Assembly (NCBI GenBank): GCA_050944855.1 | Contig: JBMNRU010000001.1 | Coordinates: forward strand, 223,182-287,181 | Direction of reading: 5' to 3' | DNA length: 64,000 nucleotides | Source: Lactonifactor sp050944855 | GTDB taxonomy: Bacteria > Bacillota > Clostridia > Lachnospirales > Lachnospiraceae | Shown: in pieces, positions 52,401 to 61,554 of the stretch | Numbering within the stretch: the first letter of the stretch is position 1 | Layout of the letters: every line of letters begins with the position of its first letter | Made by a program: the position numbers and the translations under genes | Notes under the pieces: generated by a model | What the model was told of the DNA's origin: nothing | What the model saw: only the letters and a program-made list of their open reading frames with translations | Database searches by the model: none

Positions 52401-53537
52401 CTAGTAATTATAAAAGGCATAGGTTTCACTTGCCACATTACTAGCTTTTCCGTTTTCATCTACAATAATTACAGAAAAAATATGTTCCCCCTCCGGCATG
52501 GTGACAGGTCTTGTATACTGTCTGCTGGATGTGGTCGGCGTCTCATCAAAAGCATAATATGCAATACATCCCTGGGGAATATTCACTACCTGAATCTTTG
52601 TCTCTTCCCGATATTCTCCGGAACTTGGCGATATCACAGGGGTATCCGGAGCCTTTAAAACGATCGTATATTTCATCGTGATAATATCGCTGTGCATCCC
52701 TTTTTCATTTACCGCCATAACCTGTAGGGTATGCTCTCCTTCACCCAGCTCAATTCCATCCGCGGTGTACACTTCACTGGTTTCACTGGGCTCCTTCCCA
52801 TTTAAAGTATAGTAAATCATATCCTTTTCATCTTCCGGATACAAAAATACGGTCTGCTTTTCTGTATATTCTCCCTTTTCCAAAGAAACGGCAGGGGCCT
52901 GAACCAGATAATCCTCAAATCTTTCCAGAACTTTCTCCTCTTCACAATTATCTAATAATTCTTTGATAGCCGCATGATCTCCCTGCTTATCATATAAAAC
53001 GATCAACTGATTATAAGCTTCCATATTATCCGGATCATTCTTGATAATCGTCTTTAAAATCGGAAGGGCAGTATCTTCCTCTCCCTGTCCTAAATAAAGC
53101 TTTGCTAATAAAAGTGTGGCATCCGGATTATCCGGCTCCAGATCAAGGGCACGCTCTACATAATCAAAAGCTTTCTCGTACTGTTTATTCGTATAGGCAC
53201 TCTCCGCCTGATCCATCTGATAGTCAAACGACTGATACGTCATATGGTTTACCAGAAAAATCAACACCAACAGAATAACGATTCCGGAAATACAAAGAGT
53301 GACCCACAATTTCGTTTTTTTCTTTTCCTGCAGCTTTTTCCTGCGTTCTTCTTCGCGTGTCCGTTTCTCTTCCTGCTCCTTTGTTTTCTGCTTCGCTGCT
53401 TTTTCTTCTTCTGCCCGCTGTTGTATCATTATGGTTTCCAATGTATCATAATTCGGCACCCACTGTACTTCTTGTCCGCACGTTGGACAATACAATTCTC
53501 CCTTAGGCAGCTCAGCGCCACAATTTGTGCATTTCAT
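52401..53537 (-). CDS. Zinc-ribbon / membrane anchor / TPR / chitobiase-C-like domain protein
   Basis: A 378-residue mosaic. Residues 1-24 form a zinc ribbon (CTNCG and CPTCG). A charged coiled-coil (about 40-75, rich in E, K, R) leads to one membrane helix (LWVTLCISGIVILLVLIFLV). Outside are two to three TPR-like helix pairs (about 105-190, with YVERALDLEPDNPDATLLLAKLY). Residues about 210-378 are two repeats like the C-terminal domain of chitobiase, with VSLEKGEYTEKQTVFLYPE and VISPSSGEYREETKIQV. The start at 53537 follows GAGGTGTTTTC. It follows ftsK. Function unknown. Confidence 0.78.
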   Translation of the reverse strand: MKCTNCGAELPKGELYCPTCGQEVQWVPNYDTLETIMIQQRAEEEKAAKQKTKEQEEKRTREEERRKKLQEKKKTKLWVTLCISGIVILLVLIFLVNHMTYQSFDYQMDQAESAYTNKQYEKAFDYVERALDLEPDNPDATLLLAKLYLGQGEEDTALPILKTIIKNDPDNMEAYNQLIVLYDKQGDHAAIKELLDNCEEEKVLERFEDYLVQAPAVSLEKGEYTEKQTVFLYPEDEKDMIYYTLNGKEPSETSEVYTADGIELGEGEHTLQVMAVNEKGMHSDIITMKYTIVLKAPDTPVISPSSGEYREETKIQVVNIPQGCIAYYAFDETPTTSSRQYTRPVTMPEGEHIFSVIIVDENGKASNVASETYAFYNY

Positions 53538-53554
53538 GAAAACACCTCTTTCTC

Positions 53555-55990
53555 TCACAAATACTCCTCAATATAGTGTTCAAATTCATCCATTGACATC
53601 AGCACTTTTCTGGGCTTCGTCCCTTCTTCTTCACCCACAACGCCAGCCTCGCAAAGCTGATCCATGATACGTGCCGCACGATTAAAACCAATCTTAAATA
53701 CTCTTTGAAGCATACCTATGGATGCTTTATCTTTTTCAATAATAAATTTACCGGCATCTGCAAAATAAGCATCACGATCCGATGCAGATCCACTGTTCCC
53801 GCCGTTAGACACAGACTGTGCCTGCTTAATCTTTTCTTCAATATCTGCATCATAGTTTACAGCAGAATTGTTCTCTGACAGAAACTTCACAACTTCTGCC
53901 ACTTCTTTATCGGATACAAAAGCTCCCTGTATACGGGCCGGCTTCTGGTATCCCTGCGGATAAAAGAGCATATCCCCTTTTCCCAACAGCTTTTCCGCTC
54001 CATTCATATCCAGAATGGTTCTGGAATCTACCCCTGAGGATACGGAGAAAGCAATTCGGGATGGCATGTTAGCCTTAATTACACCGGTAATGACATTCAC
54101 AGACGGCCTTTGTGTAGCGATGATAAGATGTATTCCTGCCGCGCGGGCCAACTGCGCCAACCGGCAGATGGCATCTTCCACTTCCCCCGGAGCTACCATC
54201 ATCAAATCTGCAAGTTCATCTACAATAATTACGATCTGCGGCAATTTCTGCGGTTTATCCTCATCTTCCACATCTTCGATCGCTTTTACTTTCGCATTAT
54301 AACCCTTCAGATCCCGAACTCCATATTCCGCAAATTTATTATAACGCTCTGTCATCTCCGCAACTGCCCAGTTCAATGCACCGGCTGCCTTTTTCGGATC
54401 GGTAACCACCGGAATAAACAAATGGGGAATGCCATTATAAACACTTAACTCTACCACTTTAGGATCAATCATGATCAATTTTACGTCGTCCGGAGATGCT
54501 TTATAGATCAGGCTCATGATCAATGTATTGATACATACCGATTTACCGGAACCGGTGGCACCGGCAATCAATAAATGAGGCATTTTGGCAATATCGGATA
54601 TCACAGGCTGCCCGCTGATATCTTTACCCACTGCAAAAGCCAGGTTCGATTCGAATTTCTCAAAGGCATCACTGGAAAGCAGATCCCGAAGAGCTACCGC
54701 GCTGGTTTTCGTATTGGGAACTTCAATGCCGATTGCCGCCTTTCCGGGGATCGGCGCCTCAATACGAATGTCCGTGGCTGCCAGATTTAATTTAATATCA
54801 TCTGCCAGATTTACAATTCTGCTGACCTTTACCCCTTGCTCCGGATGCAGCTCATATCGTGTTACCGTAGGGCCGCAGCTTACATTGCTGATACTCACAT
54901 TCACGCCGAAAGTATGTAATGTCTCCTGTAATTTATGAGCGGTTTCACGCAAATGGGCATCGGAATCGCCTTTTACTTTGGCATCGCCTTTTTTCAGCAG
55001 ACTAAGCGGTGGAAACTGATACTCCCTCTTTTCTTCCGCTGCTGCATGAGTCGCCATTTCATCTTTAATATCAGCAATGCCGCTTTCTACTTCTTCCTGT
55101 GAGGAGCTTCGTCTCCTGACAGGCACTTCCTCCAATGACATATCTTCCTTTGCATCCGGCTCAAACCGTACAATAGGAATCTCTGTCTCTTCATCCAGAT
55201 CTTCCTCTAAAAGATCCATCCGTTTTCTATCTTCTTCTGTTTCTGATTGCTCCAAAACAGGCGTTTCCTCGGATTTAACAGGATCTTCGTTTACTGTGAC
55301 AACGTGATCGACCTCAGCCCGGGATACCCGTTTCTGCCGGCGTCCCTGCTCTCTGGTACTTTCTTCCTTCCGCTGTGCATGTCCTTGTTTTGCCCTGGTA
55401 TAGGCACGGCTGCTTCCTTTCTTCACGAATCCGAAGAAAGACCTCTGCGTGATCAAAATAAAAGAAATAATAATCCCCACACTTACAATCACATAAGTTC
55501 CAAGCACACCAAACGCCACGCTGCACCCATTGCAGATCAGGCCTCCCAGAATACCACCGCCGGTTTTATACTCGGAAGATATTTGGTAATAATCGATGAT
55601 TGTGGTTCCACTCATATATCCTTCTGTCAACAGCTGCATAAGCGCAGTTGCAAAAATGAAAAATAATACACTTCCGGCAATCTTTTTATAAGCCAGACGA
55701 TTATGCGCATTAGACATTCCAAATGCAATTCCAAGGAACAGAAAAATAGGGAAAATATATGCCGGAATTCCAAACAGGCCAAAGAAAAATGCACTGATCG
55801 CATTCCCCACTACACCGCCAATTCCAAAATTACTCAAAAGCAAAATAACAGAAAGAGCCAGGATAATCAGCAAAAAGATCTCCCATCCGAATCCGGATTC
55901 CTGTTTTTGTGTATTTTTCTTACTATTTTTTCCTCTTGTCTGCTTTTTGGACGCTGTCCTCTTCGCAGGAGTCCTTTTCGAAGCTGCCAT
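53555..55990 (-). CDS. ftsK: FtsK/SpoIIIE-family DNA translocase
   Basis: An 811-residue septal DNA pump. An N-terminal basic stretch is followed by four to five membrane helices (about 30-190) and a charged linker (about 195-320). The motor domain has Walker A AGATGSGKSVCIN, Walker B VIIVDELADLM and RLAQLARAAGIHLIIATQRP. The C-terminal winged-helix gamma domain (GMLQRVFKIGFNRAARIMDQL) recognises KOPS/SRS-type sequences. It moves the chromosome through the division or sporulation septum. The zinc-ribbon gene follows after 17 bp. Confidence 0.95.
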   Translation of the reverse strand: MAASKRTPAKRTASKKQTRGKNSKKNTQKQESGFGWEIFLLIILALSVILLLSNFGIGGVVGNAISAFFFGLFGIPAYIFPIFLFLGIAFGMSNAHNRLAYKKIAGSVLFFIFATALMQLLTEGYMSGTTIIDYYQISSEYKTGGGILGGLICNGCSVAFGVLGTYVIVSVGIIISFILITQRSFFGFVKKGSSRAYTRAKQGHAQRKEESTREQGRRQKRVSRAEVDHVVTVNEDPVKSEETPVLEQSETEEDRKRMDLLEEDLDEETEIPIVRFEPDAKEDMSLEEVPVRRRSSSQEEVESGIADIKDEMATHAAAEEKREYQFPPLSLLKKGDAKVKGDSDAHLRETAHKLQETLHTFGVNVSISNVSCGPTVTRYELHPEQGVKVSRIVNLADDIKLNLAATDIRIEAPIPGKAAIGIEVPNTKTSAVALRDLLSSDAFEKFESNLAFAVGKDISGQPVISDIAKMPHLLIAGATGSGKSVCINTLIMSLIYKASPDDVKLIMIDPKVVELSVYNGIPHLFIPVVTDPKKAAGALNWAVAEMTERYNKFAEYGVRDLKGYNAKVKAIEDVEDEDKPQKLPQIVIIVDELADLMMVAPGEVEDAICRLAQLARAAGIHLIIATQRPSVNVITGVIKANMPSRIAFSVSSGVDSRTILDMNGAEKLLGKGDMLFYPQGYQKPARIQGAFVSDKEVAEVVKFLSENNSAVNYDADIEEKIKQAQSVSNGGNSGSASDRDAYFADAGKFIIEKDKASIGMLQRVFKIGFNRAARIMDQLCEAGVVGEEEGTKPRKVLMSMDEFEHYIEEYL

Positions 55991-56002
55991 ATAATCCCCT
56001 CC

Positions 56003-56878
56003 TTATAAAATGTAATAGCATCCTATGGCAATACTGCCCATGAAGAAACAATATACTGCAAACATACGGAACTTCTTTTTCTGTACCAGAACTAACATCG
56101 TTTTAATGCAGAAATATCCAACAATACCGGCAATTGCCGTGCCTAACAGGTAAACAGCAAACAGCCCCCCTGTCACTCCGGATCCCGGTATATCTTTTAA
56201 CTCCAGTATAGCAGCCCCGGCAACGGCCGGAACTGACATTAAAAAAGAATATTTCACTGCAAATCTACGGTTAAAGCCACACAACAGACATGCCACGATG
56301 GTCATGCCGGAACGTGACACACCGGGAAATACTGCTAATCCCTGGGCAATACCGATCATAACCGCATCTCTGTAAGGCACATCCTTTGGAATCATACTGC
56401 CGGCCTGTACATAATCAATCACAAGAAGCATCACTCCTGTGAGCAGAAGTCCCACTCCCGGCGCCAGAGAATTGGAAGACGCCTGCGCGACCAGATCTTC
56501 CAGCAAAAGCCCGATCACCGCTGTGGGAATCGTTGATATAATAATCAAAAAGACCAATTTACGGTAATTATTATGTATAATTTTTTTATATCGTCTGGCA
56601 TCCACTGCTGTCTTATTATGAAAGTATATTTTTGTATTTCCCCATACATCCTTCACCATTTTCAGACATTCTGCAATCAGACGAAATATGTCGGATCGAA
56701 ATGCAACGCAGATGGCGGCTAAAGTCCCCACATGCAGCATAACATCATAGAGAATCCCGGTATCGGTTTCCACATTGAATATACTTTGAAAAATAGCAAG
56801 GTGCCCAGAACTGCTTACAGGAAGAAATTCTGTCACACCTTGTATCAATCCCATAAATAATATCTGCAAAACGCTCAT
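56003..56878 (-). CDS. uppP: Undecaprenyl-diphosphatase (UppP/BacA)
   Basis: A 291-residue membrane enzyme that converts undecaprenyl diphosphate to the monophosphate for cell-wall synthesis; also a bacitracin-resistance factor. Family motifs are TEFLPVSSSGHLAIFQSIF (the first active-site motif) and FPGVSRSGMTIVACLL (the second). About eight membrane helices. It is followed by ftsK after 12 bp and preceded by the TepA-like gene. Confidence 0.95.
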   Translation of the reverse strand: MSVLQILFMGLIQGVTEFLPVSSSGHLAIFQSIFNVETDTGILYDVMLHVGTLAAICVAFRSDIFRLIAECLKMVKDVWGNTKIYFHNKTAVDARRYKKIIHNNYRKLVFLIIISTIPTAVIGLLLEDLVAQASSNSLAPGVGLLLTGVMLLVIDYVQAGSMIPKDVPYRDAVMIGIAQGLAVFPGVSRSGMTIVACLLCGFNRRFAVKYSFLMSVPAVAGAAILELKDIPGSGVTGGLFAVYLLGTAIAGIVGYFCIKTMLVLVQKKKFRMFAVYCFFMGSIAIGCYYIL

Positions 56879-56960
56879 CTTATGTTAACCTCTTTAAACG
56901 CACACACTCTCTTCTGTACGAATCATCATTATACCATAAAAGCAAGATGAGCACAATTAT

Positions 56961-57656
56961 TTACTGTTTTTTCTTTTCATCCACCATCTGATACAATTTA
57001 GAAAGTGCCTGAGAAATGCCTCCAACTTCATTAATCAGACCCTCTTTTACCGCTTCTTCTCCATTTAACATGGTACCCACATCCTTCACCAGCTGGGAGG
57101 TGTCCAGCATCAGTTCTTCAATTCTCTCCTGTGTCATGTGGGAATGGGAAGCAATAAATCCTGTAATTCGATCCTGGATCTTCTCAATATTTTTGTACGA
57201 CTGCATCACTCCGATAAACATGCCATTGGTACGCACAGGATGAATGACCATAGTTGCACTCGGCACAATAAAAGAATAATCCGCTGATACTGCCATCGGT
57301 ACGCCTATGGAATGTCCTCCTCCCAGAACCAGCGATACAGTGGGCTTACTCAACGAAGCGATCATTTCTGCAATCGCAAGACCTGCTTCCACATCTCCGC
57401 CCACTGTGTTTAACAAAATCAGCAGACCGTCCACATCCTTATTGTCTTCAATCATAGCTAATTTGGGAAGAACATGCTCGTATTTTGTAGTTTTACTGAC
57501 GCCGGAAAGAGATTCATGCCCCTCCACTTCTCCAATAACGGTCAGCAAATGGATTCTTTCATTCCGTCCGTTTTCTTCCAGCGTTACCTGTCCAAATTCC
57601 TCAATCTGCTCATTACTTTTCGTTTCTGTTTCCAGTTTTTCGTTTTTATCATTCAT
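56961..57656 (-). CDS. ClpP-like serine protease, TepA type
   Basis: A 231-residue cytoplasmic protein of the ClpP/crotonase fold, TepA group. HLLTVIGEVEGHE, LILLNTVGGDVEAGLAI and LVLGGGHSIGVPMAVSADYSF carry the active Ser region. Matching His/Asp cannot be verified in this view. TepA in Bacillus is linked to protein secretion or to sporulation-time degradation. The ATG at 57656 has AAGGAG 12 bases upstream; an ATG eight codons earlier contains that site. Confidence 0.85.
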   Translation of the reverse strand: MNDKNEKLETETKSNEQIEEFGQVTLEENGRNERIHLLTVIGEVEGHESLSGVSKTTKYEHVLPKLAMIEDNKDVDGLLILLNTVGGDVEAGLAIAEMIASLSKPTVSLVLGGGHSIGVPMAVSADYSFIVPSATMVIHPVRTNGMFIGVMQSYKNIEKIQDRITGFIASHSHMTQERIEELMLDTSQLVKDVGTMLNGEEAVKEGLINEVGGISQALSKLYQMVDEKKKQ

Positions 57657-57694
57657 ATATAAAGGCTCTCCTTTTCTCATCTATTTCTAGTATG

Positions 57695-57727
57695 AAAAAA
57701 GGAAGCCAAAAATATACTTCGGCTTCC
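57695..57727 (-). terminator. Intrinsic terminator of yebC
   Basis: GGAAGCC and GGCTTCC with a 13-base loop, followed on the minus strand by TTTTTT. It is 20 bp after the YebC stop and before the TepA-like gene. Confidence 0.85.
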
Positions 57728-57746
57728 CATTCCTTTTATTCTTTTC

Positions 57747-58478
57747 TTATTCTTCATCCCAGTTATGATATACAGCCTGCACATCATCATCTTCTTCAAG
57801 CAGATCCAATGTTTTCTGCAGACTCTTAATATCCTTCTCATCTGTCAGTTTTACGTAAGTCTGCGGAATCATCGTCACTTCAGCTTCTGCCATAAGGATT
57901 CCTTCCTTTTCCAGCGCTTCTCTGACAGCAGAAAAGTCATCCGGATCTGTAAGAATTTCATAACAGTCTTCTTCGTCCGCAAAATCTTCCGCTCCACAGT
58001 CTAACGCCAGCATCATCAGATCATCCGCATCCATCTCACACTCTTCTTTATCAATGATAATCTGACCTTTTTTATCAAACATAAAAGATACACAGCCCTG
58101 TGTGCCTACATTACCATTTCCTTTGGTAAATGCACTTCTAACATTTCCGGCTGTACGGTTCTTATTGTCCGTCAGGGTATCTACAATAATAGCGATACCG
58201 CTCGGTCCGTATCCTTCGTATGTATTATATTCATAATTGTCTGCACTGGAATCACCGGCAGCTTTTTTAATACCTCTTTCAATCGTATCATTAGGCATAT
58301 TATTGGCTTTTGCCTTAGCAATAACATCACGAAGCTTGCTGTTATTTGCCGGATCGGATCCGCCTTCTTTTACAGCTACTGCGATTTCACGGCCGATGAT
58401 CGTAAAGATTTTCCCCTTCGCCGCATCATTTTTTTCCTTTTTGTGTTTTATGTTTGCAAATTTGGAATGTCCTGACAT
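57747..58478 (-). CDS. yebC: YebC/PmpR-family protein
   Basis: A 243-residue protein of the YebC family, formerly called a transcriptional regulator and now often assigned to relief of ribosome stalling at proline runs. N-terminal MSGHSKFANIKHKKEKNDA is the signature, followed by IFTIIGREIAVAVKEGG and EGYGPSGIAIIVDTLTDNKNRT. Length is normal. It overlaps the end of the CNNM/CBS gene by 31 bp, which indicates tight coupling of translation. Confidence 0.93.
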   Translation of the reverse strand: MSGHSKFANIKHKKEKNDAAKGKIFTIIGREIAVAVKEGGSDPANNSKLRDVIAKAKANNMPNDTIERGIKKAAGDSSADNYEYNTYEGYGPSGIAIIVDTLTDNKNRTAGNVRSAFTKGNGNVGTQGCVSFMFDKKGQIIIDKEECEMDADDLMMLALDCGAEDFADEEDCYEILTDPDDFSAVREALEKEGILMAEAEVTMIPQTYVKLTDEKDIKSLQKTLDLLEEDDDVQAVYHNWDEE

Positions 58479-59833
58479 AATCCTTCTCCTTCTTTTTCCA
58501 GTATTTTTTCCACTCTGACTTTCTGTATTGTATTATTCTCAATGGAAAGAATCAAAAAACAATATCCACAGGCCTCTACCTGTGCATCTGCCGATGTGGG
58601 AATATGACCCAACCGATAGGTCAAAAATCCATTCAGCGTCTCAAATTCCTCATCATCAAAATTTATATTCAGTATTTCGCCAACCTGTTCCAGAGGTGTA
58701 AACCCATCCATAAGAAGTGTGTCGTCATACTGTTCCTGGATGAAATCATCATCTTCATCGTACTCATCCAGAATATTTCCCACAATTTCTTCCAGAATAT
58801 CTTCCATGGTCAGAAGACCGCTTGTCTGTCCGTATTCGTCCACTACAATGGCCATATGCATTTTTTTCATCTGCATTGCCTTGAAAATATCATCAATACC
58901 TCTCGTCTCCGGTATGAAAGATACCGTTCTTACCAGTCCGGGAATATCTTTTATCGGAACATTTTCATTATGCTGCAAAATCATCTGCTGCATAACATCC
59001 TTCAGGTGTATAATTCCCCGTATATTGTCAATATCTTCCATATATACCGGGTAACGGGAGTTATTTTCTTCCAGCATAATATGTATTGCTTCATCCAGTG
59101 TCAGCTCTTCATCCAATGCCGCAATATTTTTTCTGTGTGTCATAATATCCTTGGCATCTTTGTCCGAGAATTCAATGATATTCTGGATCATTTCCGCTTC
59201 GCTCTCTTCGATGACGCCCTGTTCATGAGCCTCATCTACCATGGAAATAATCTCTTCTTCTGTCACGTCATCTCCCAGACGGAGAGGATCAATTCCATTC
59301 ATCCTGATAATGACATGGGTCAGCTTACTGACAAGATACGTCAGGGGACGGAACAGCTTCATAAGAATGTAAACGAGACGCGCATAACGATATACATACT
59401 TTTCCGGCCGACAGCTGCATAATACTTTTGCTGACTGAATACCAAAAGCCTGAAGCATCACCACTGCAAGGATCAAAAGCAAAACTACGGCTCCCAGATA
59501 CAGAATCTGCCCTTTTATATCCGTATACAGAGAAATTCCAATCTGTGCCAGCCACACATTCATGAAATAGAAAATCCTGCTCACGCCATATGCTCCTACC
59601 AGCACAGCCAACAGCGTAGAGATTACATGCACAGAAGAAATATACACATCCGGCTTCTTGACGATCTGCATGATAAATACAGATTTCTGATCACCCTCCT
59701 GCGCCTTTTTTTCTAATTCCTGTCCGTTTAACTTCTGGATTGCCGCTCCAAAACCATATAAAACTCTGGTAATCAGTATAAAAATAATAAAAACTACGCA
59801 CGCCCATAACGGGCTGCTACTGCCATCCTCCAT
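58448..59833 (-). CDS. CNNM/CBS-domain membrane protein (CorC/hemolysin-like)
   Basis: A 461-residue protein of the hemolysin C / CorC type: a CNNM transmembrane region (about 1-180, four hydrophobic segments), two CBS domains (AIHIMLEENNSRYPVYMEDID and IVVDEYGQTSGLLTMEDILEE) and a CorC-HlyC C-terminal domain (FDDEEFETLNGFLTYRLGHIP). Relatives transport Mg2+ or Na+. The start MEDGSSSPLW at 59833 precedes a hydrophobic helix. It overlaps yebC. Confidence 0.9.
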   Translation of the reverse strand: MEDGSSSPLWACVVFIIFILITRVLYGFGAAIQKLNGQELEKKAQEGDQKSVFIMQIVKKPDVYISSVHVISTLLAVLVGAYGVSRIFYFMNVWLAQIGISLYTDIKGQILYLGAVVLLLILAVVMLQAFGIQSAKVLCSCRPEKYVYRYARLVYILMKLFRPLTYLVSKLTHVIIRMNGIDPLRLGDDVTEEEIISMVDEAHEQGVIEESEAEMIQNIIEFSDKDAKDIMTHRKNIAALDEELTLDEAIHIMLEENNSRYPVYMEDIDNIRGIIHLKDVMQQMILQHNENVPIKDIPGLVRTVSFIPETRGIDDIFKAMQMKKMHMAIVVDEYGQTSGLLTMEDILEEIVGNILDEYDEDDDFIQEQYDDTLLMDGFTPLEQVGEILNINFDDEEFETLNGFLTYRLGHIPTSADAQVEACGYCFLILSIENNTIQKVRVEKILEKEGEGLCQDIPNLQT

Positions 59834-59915
59834 ATTTACTCCTTATTTCTTATTACACCTATTTCTCCAATACAAAAATATACCATTTCACATCCCGTTC
59901 GTCAAGCATTGCCGC

Positions 59916-60263
59916 TTATGTAAGCAGATCCAAACTGACCCGCAGCGCCTGGTTTACCTTTTCTAATATCTCGTGATCCAAATGACAGACTTTATCCTTT
60001 AACCTTCTTTTGTCTATCGTGCGAAGCTGTTCCAGCAAAATAACCGAATCCTTTACAATGGCATAAGAAGCCGCATCAATCTCAATATGCGTGGGCAGCT
60101 TTGCTTTATTCATCTTAGAGGTAATCGCCGCACAGATGACTGTGGGGCTGTGCTTGTTGCCAATATCATTCTGAATGATCAGCACCGGTCGGATTCCGCC
60201 CTGCTCGCTTCCAACCACCGGTCTCAAATCTGCATAATAGATATCGCCTCTTTTTATAACCAC
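59916..60263 (-). CDS. MazF/PemK-family endoribonuclease toxin (EndoA type)
   Basis: A 115-residue MazF/NdoA-like RNase. Family features: VIKRGDIYYADLRPVVGSE at the N-terminus, IRPVLIIQND, VICAAITSKM with the conserved Thr/Ser, and LLEQLRTIDKRRLKDK with the catalytic Arg region. It would cut mRNA at short motifs. The GTG at 60263 follows GGAG at 11 bases. The gene upstream is alr, not a mazE; no small antitoxin frame lies in the 121-bp gap. In Bacillus subtilis the order alr-ndoAI-ndoA has the antitoxin between; here it is missing. Confidence 0.93.
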   Translation of the reverse strand: MVIKRGDIYYADLRPVVGSEQGGIRPVLIIQNDIGNKHSPTVICAAITSKMNKAKLPTHIEIDAASYAIVKDSVILLEQLRTIDKRRLKDKVCHLDHEILEKVNQALRVSLDLLT

Positions 60264-60285
60264 ATTCTTTCACACTCCGATTTCT

Positions 60286-60305
60286 AATCTAAACCAGTTT
60301 AGATT
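60286..60305. other. Perfect 20-bp palindrome upstream of mazF
   Basis: AATCTAAAC-CA-GTTTAGATT is centred 32 bp upstream of the mazF GTG. A two-base spacer makes it a plausible dimeric operator or a tight RNA hairpin. Confidence 0.6.
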
Positions 60306-60306
60306 C

Positions 60307-60366
60307 ATACTATACCGCATGCCCGCTTAAAGCGCATGTATCACGGTATGCCTTTGGGTATAGTAT
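60307..60366. repeat. Inverted-repeat element between alr and mazF
   Basis: ATACTATACC (60307-60316) is perfectly inverted at GGTATAGTAT (60357-60366), with shorter inner pairs (TACCG/CGGTA and CATGC/GCATG). The 60-bp segment looks like a structured or mobile palindrome; it fills the position where an antitoxin gene would be expected. Confidence 0.55.
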
Positions 60367-60384
60367 TACCGGCAGTATAACGAC

Positions 60385-61554
60385 TTATACATGTAAGATA
60401 TCCGTGGTATGTACTACTTTTCCGTCTTTCAGATATACGCGTGGAACACGCTCCGTGATAAGACAGGCAAATTCATAATTAAATCTGCCTGAAACAGCAC
60501 CCAATTCTTCCATGGTAATGCATTCGTCTCCATCGCGTCCCAGCAGAGTCACTTCATCCAGCTCACGAGCCTGGGGAATCTGAGATACATCTACCATCAT
60601 CTGATCCATGCAGACTCTTCCCAGAATAGGCGCCTTCTTTCCGTGAATCAATACGTATCCCTTATTCGATAAGCCTCTGCAATAACCATCTGCATAACCA
60701 ACCGGAATCGTGGCTACCATGGTATCTGCTGTCGTCGTATATGTTCCACCATAACTGATAGAAACTCCCGCCTCTACTTTTTTAATATATGTAATATGAC
60801 TCTTAAGACCCATAACCGGCTTAATGGATACCAAATCTTTTTCCACCTCATCCGACGGATACAGGCCATATAAAGTAATGCCGGCTCTGACAATATCCAT
60901 ATTTGCTTCTTTTAAGCGCATAATTCCGGCACTGTTAGAACAATGTTTAAACTTTGGATCCACTCCTGCATCCTGCATCATTCTCAGAAACTTCTGATAC
61001 CGCTGAATCTGCACAAAAGCAGGCTCTTTGCTGGTTTCATCCGCTCTGGCAAAATGCGTAAATAATCCCTCAATTTCCACATTGGGAAACTTGGCGATCT
61101 CACAGATATCTTTGATGCTGTCTGCATGATCCTTAAAACCGATACGGGTCATACCGGTATCCACTGCCAAATGCATATGTACTGTCTTTCCTGCTGCCTG
61201 TGCGGCTTCGGAAAGCTGCTTTGCCATATCCATTTTAAATACTGCGGGACGTAATTCCTGTTCCACAATAACAGGATAATCCTCCGGGAAAGTATAGCCC
61301 AGGATAAGGATTGGCTTTTTGATACCGTTGCTTCTTAAAATAACTGCCTCTTCCACTGCAGCCACTGCAAACCCCCACAAATAGGGAAGCGGCTCTAAAA
61401 AGCGGCTCAGAACCACTGAGCCATGTCCGTAAGCGTTGGCCTTTACTACAGCAATCATCTGTGTGTCTTCTGCAATATTATGCTTCATGTTCTCCATATT
61501 ATATGCCACTGCGTCCAGATCAACCGTTGCATATACACGACTGTATTTATTCAT
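60385..61554 (-). CDS. alr: Alanine racemase
   Basis: PLP enzyme that makes D-alanine for peptidoglycan. It is 389 residues. The PLP lysine is in MIAVVKANAYGHGS (Lys 38), THFARADETS contributes to the barrel, and the catalytic Tyr lies in VSISYGGTYTT. CMDQMMVDVSQ and EFACLITERVPRVY are C-terminal motifs. It overlaps the end of nnr by eight bases. It precedes mazF, as in Bacillus. Confidence 0.96.
   Translation of the reverse strand: MNKYSRVYATVDLDAVAYNMENMKHNIAEDTQMIAVVKANAYGHGSVVLSRFLEPLPYLWGFAVAAVEEAVILRSNGIKKPILILGYTFPEDYPVIVEQELRPAVFKMDMAKQLSEAAQAAGKTVHMHLAVDTGMTRIGFKDHADSIKDICEIAKFPNVEIEGLFTHFARADETSKEPAFVQIQRYQKFLRMMQDAGVDPKFKHCSNSAGIMRLKEANMDIVRAGITLYGLYPSDEVEKDLVSIKPVMGLKSHITYIKKVEAGVSISYGGTYTTTADTMVATIPVGYADGYCRGLSNKGYVLIHGKKAPILGRVCMDQMMVDVSQIPQARELDEVTLLGRDGDECITMEELGAVSGRFNYEFACLITERVPRVYLKDGKVVHTTDILHV

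Noticed and set aside
60264..60384. Antitoxin gene upstream of mazF
   Set aside because: No frame of useful length with a start and ribosome site; the space is palindromes.
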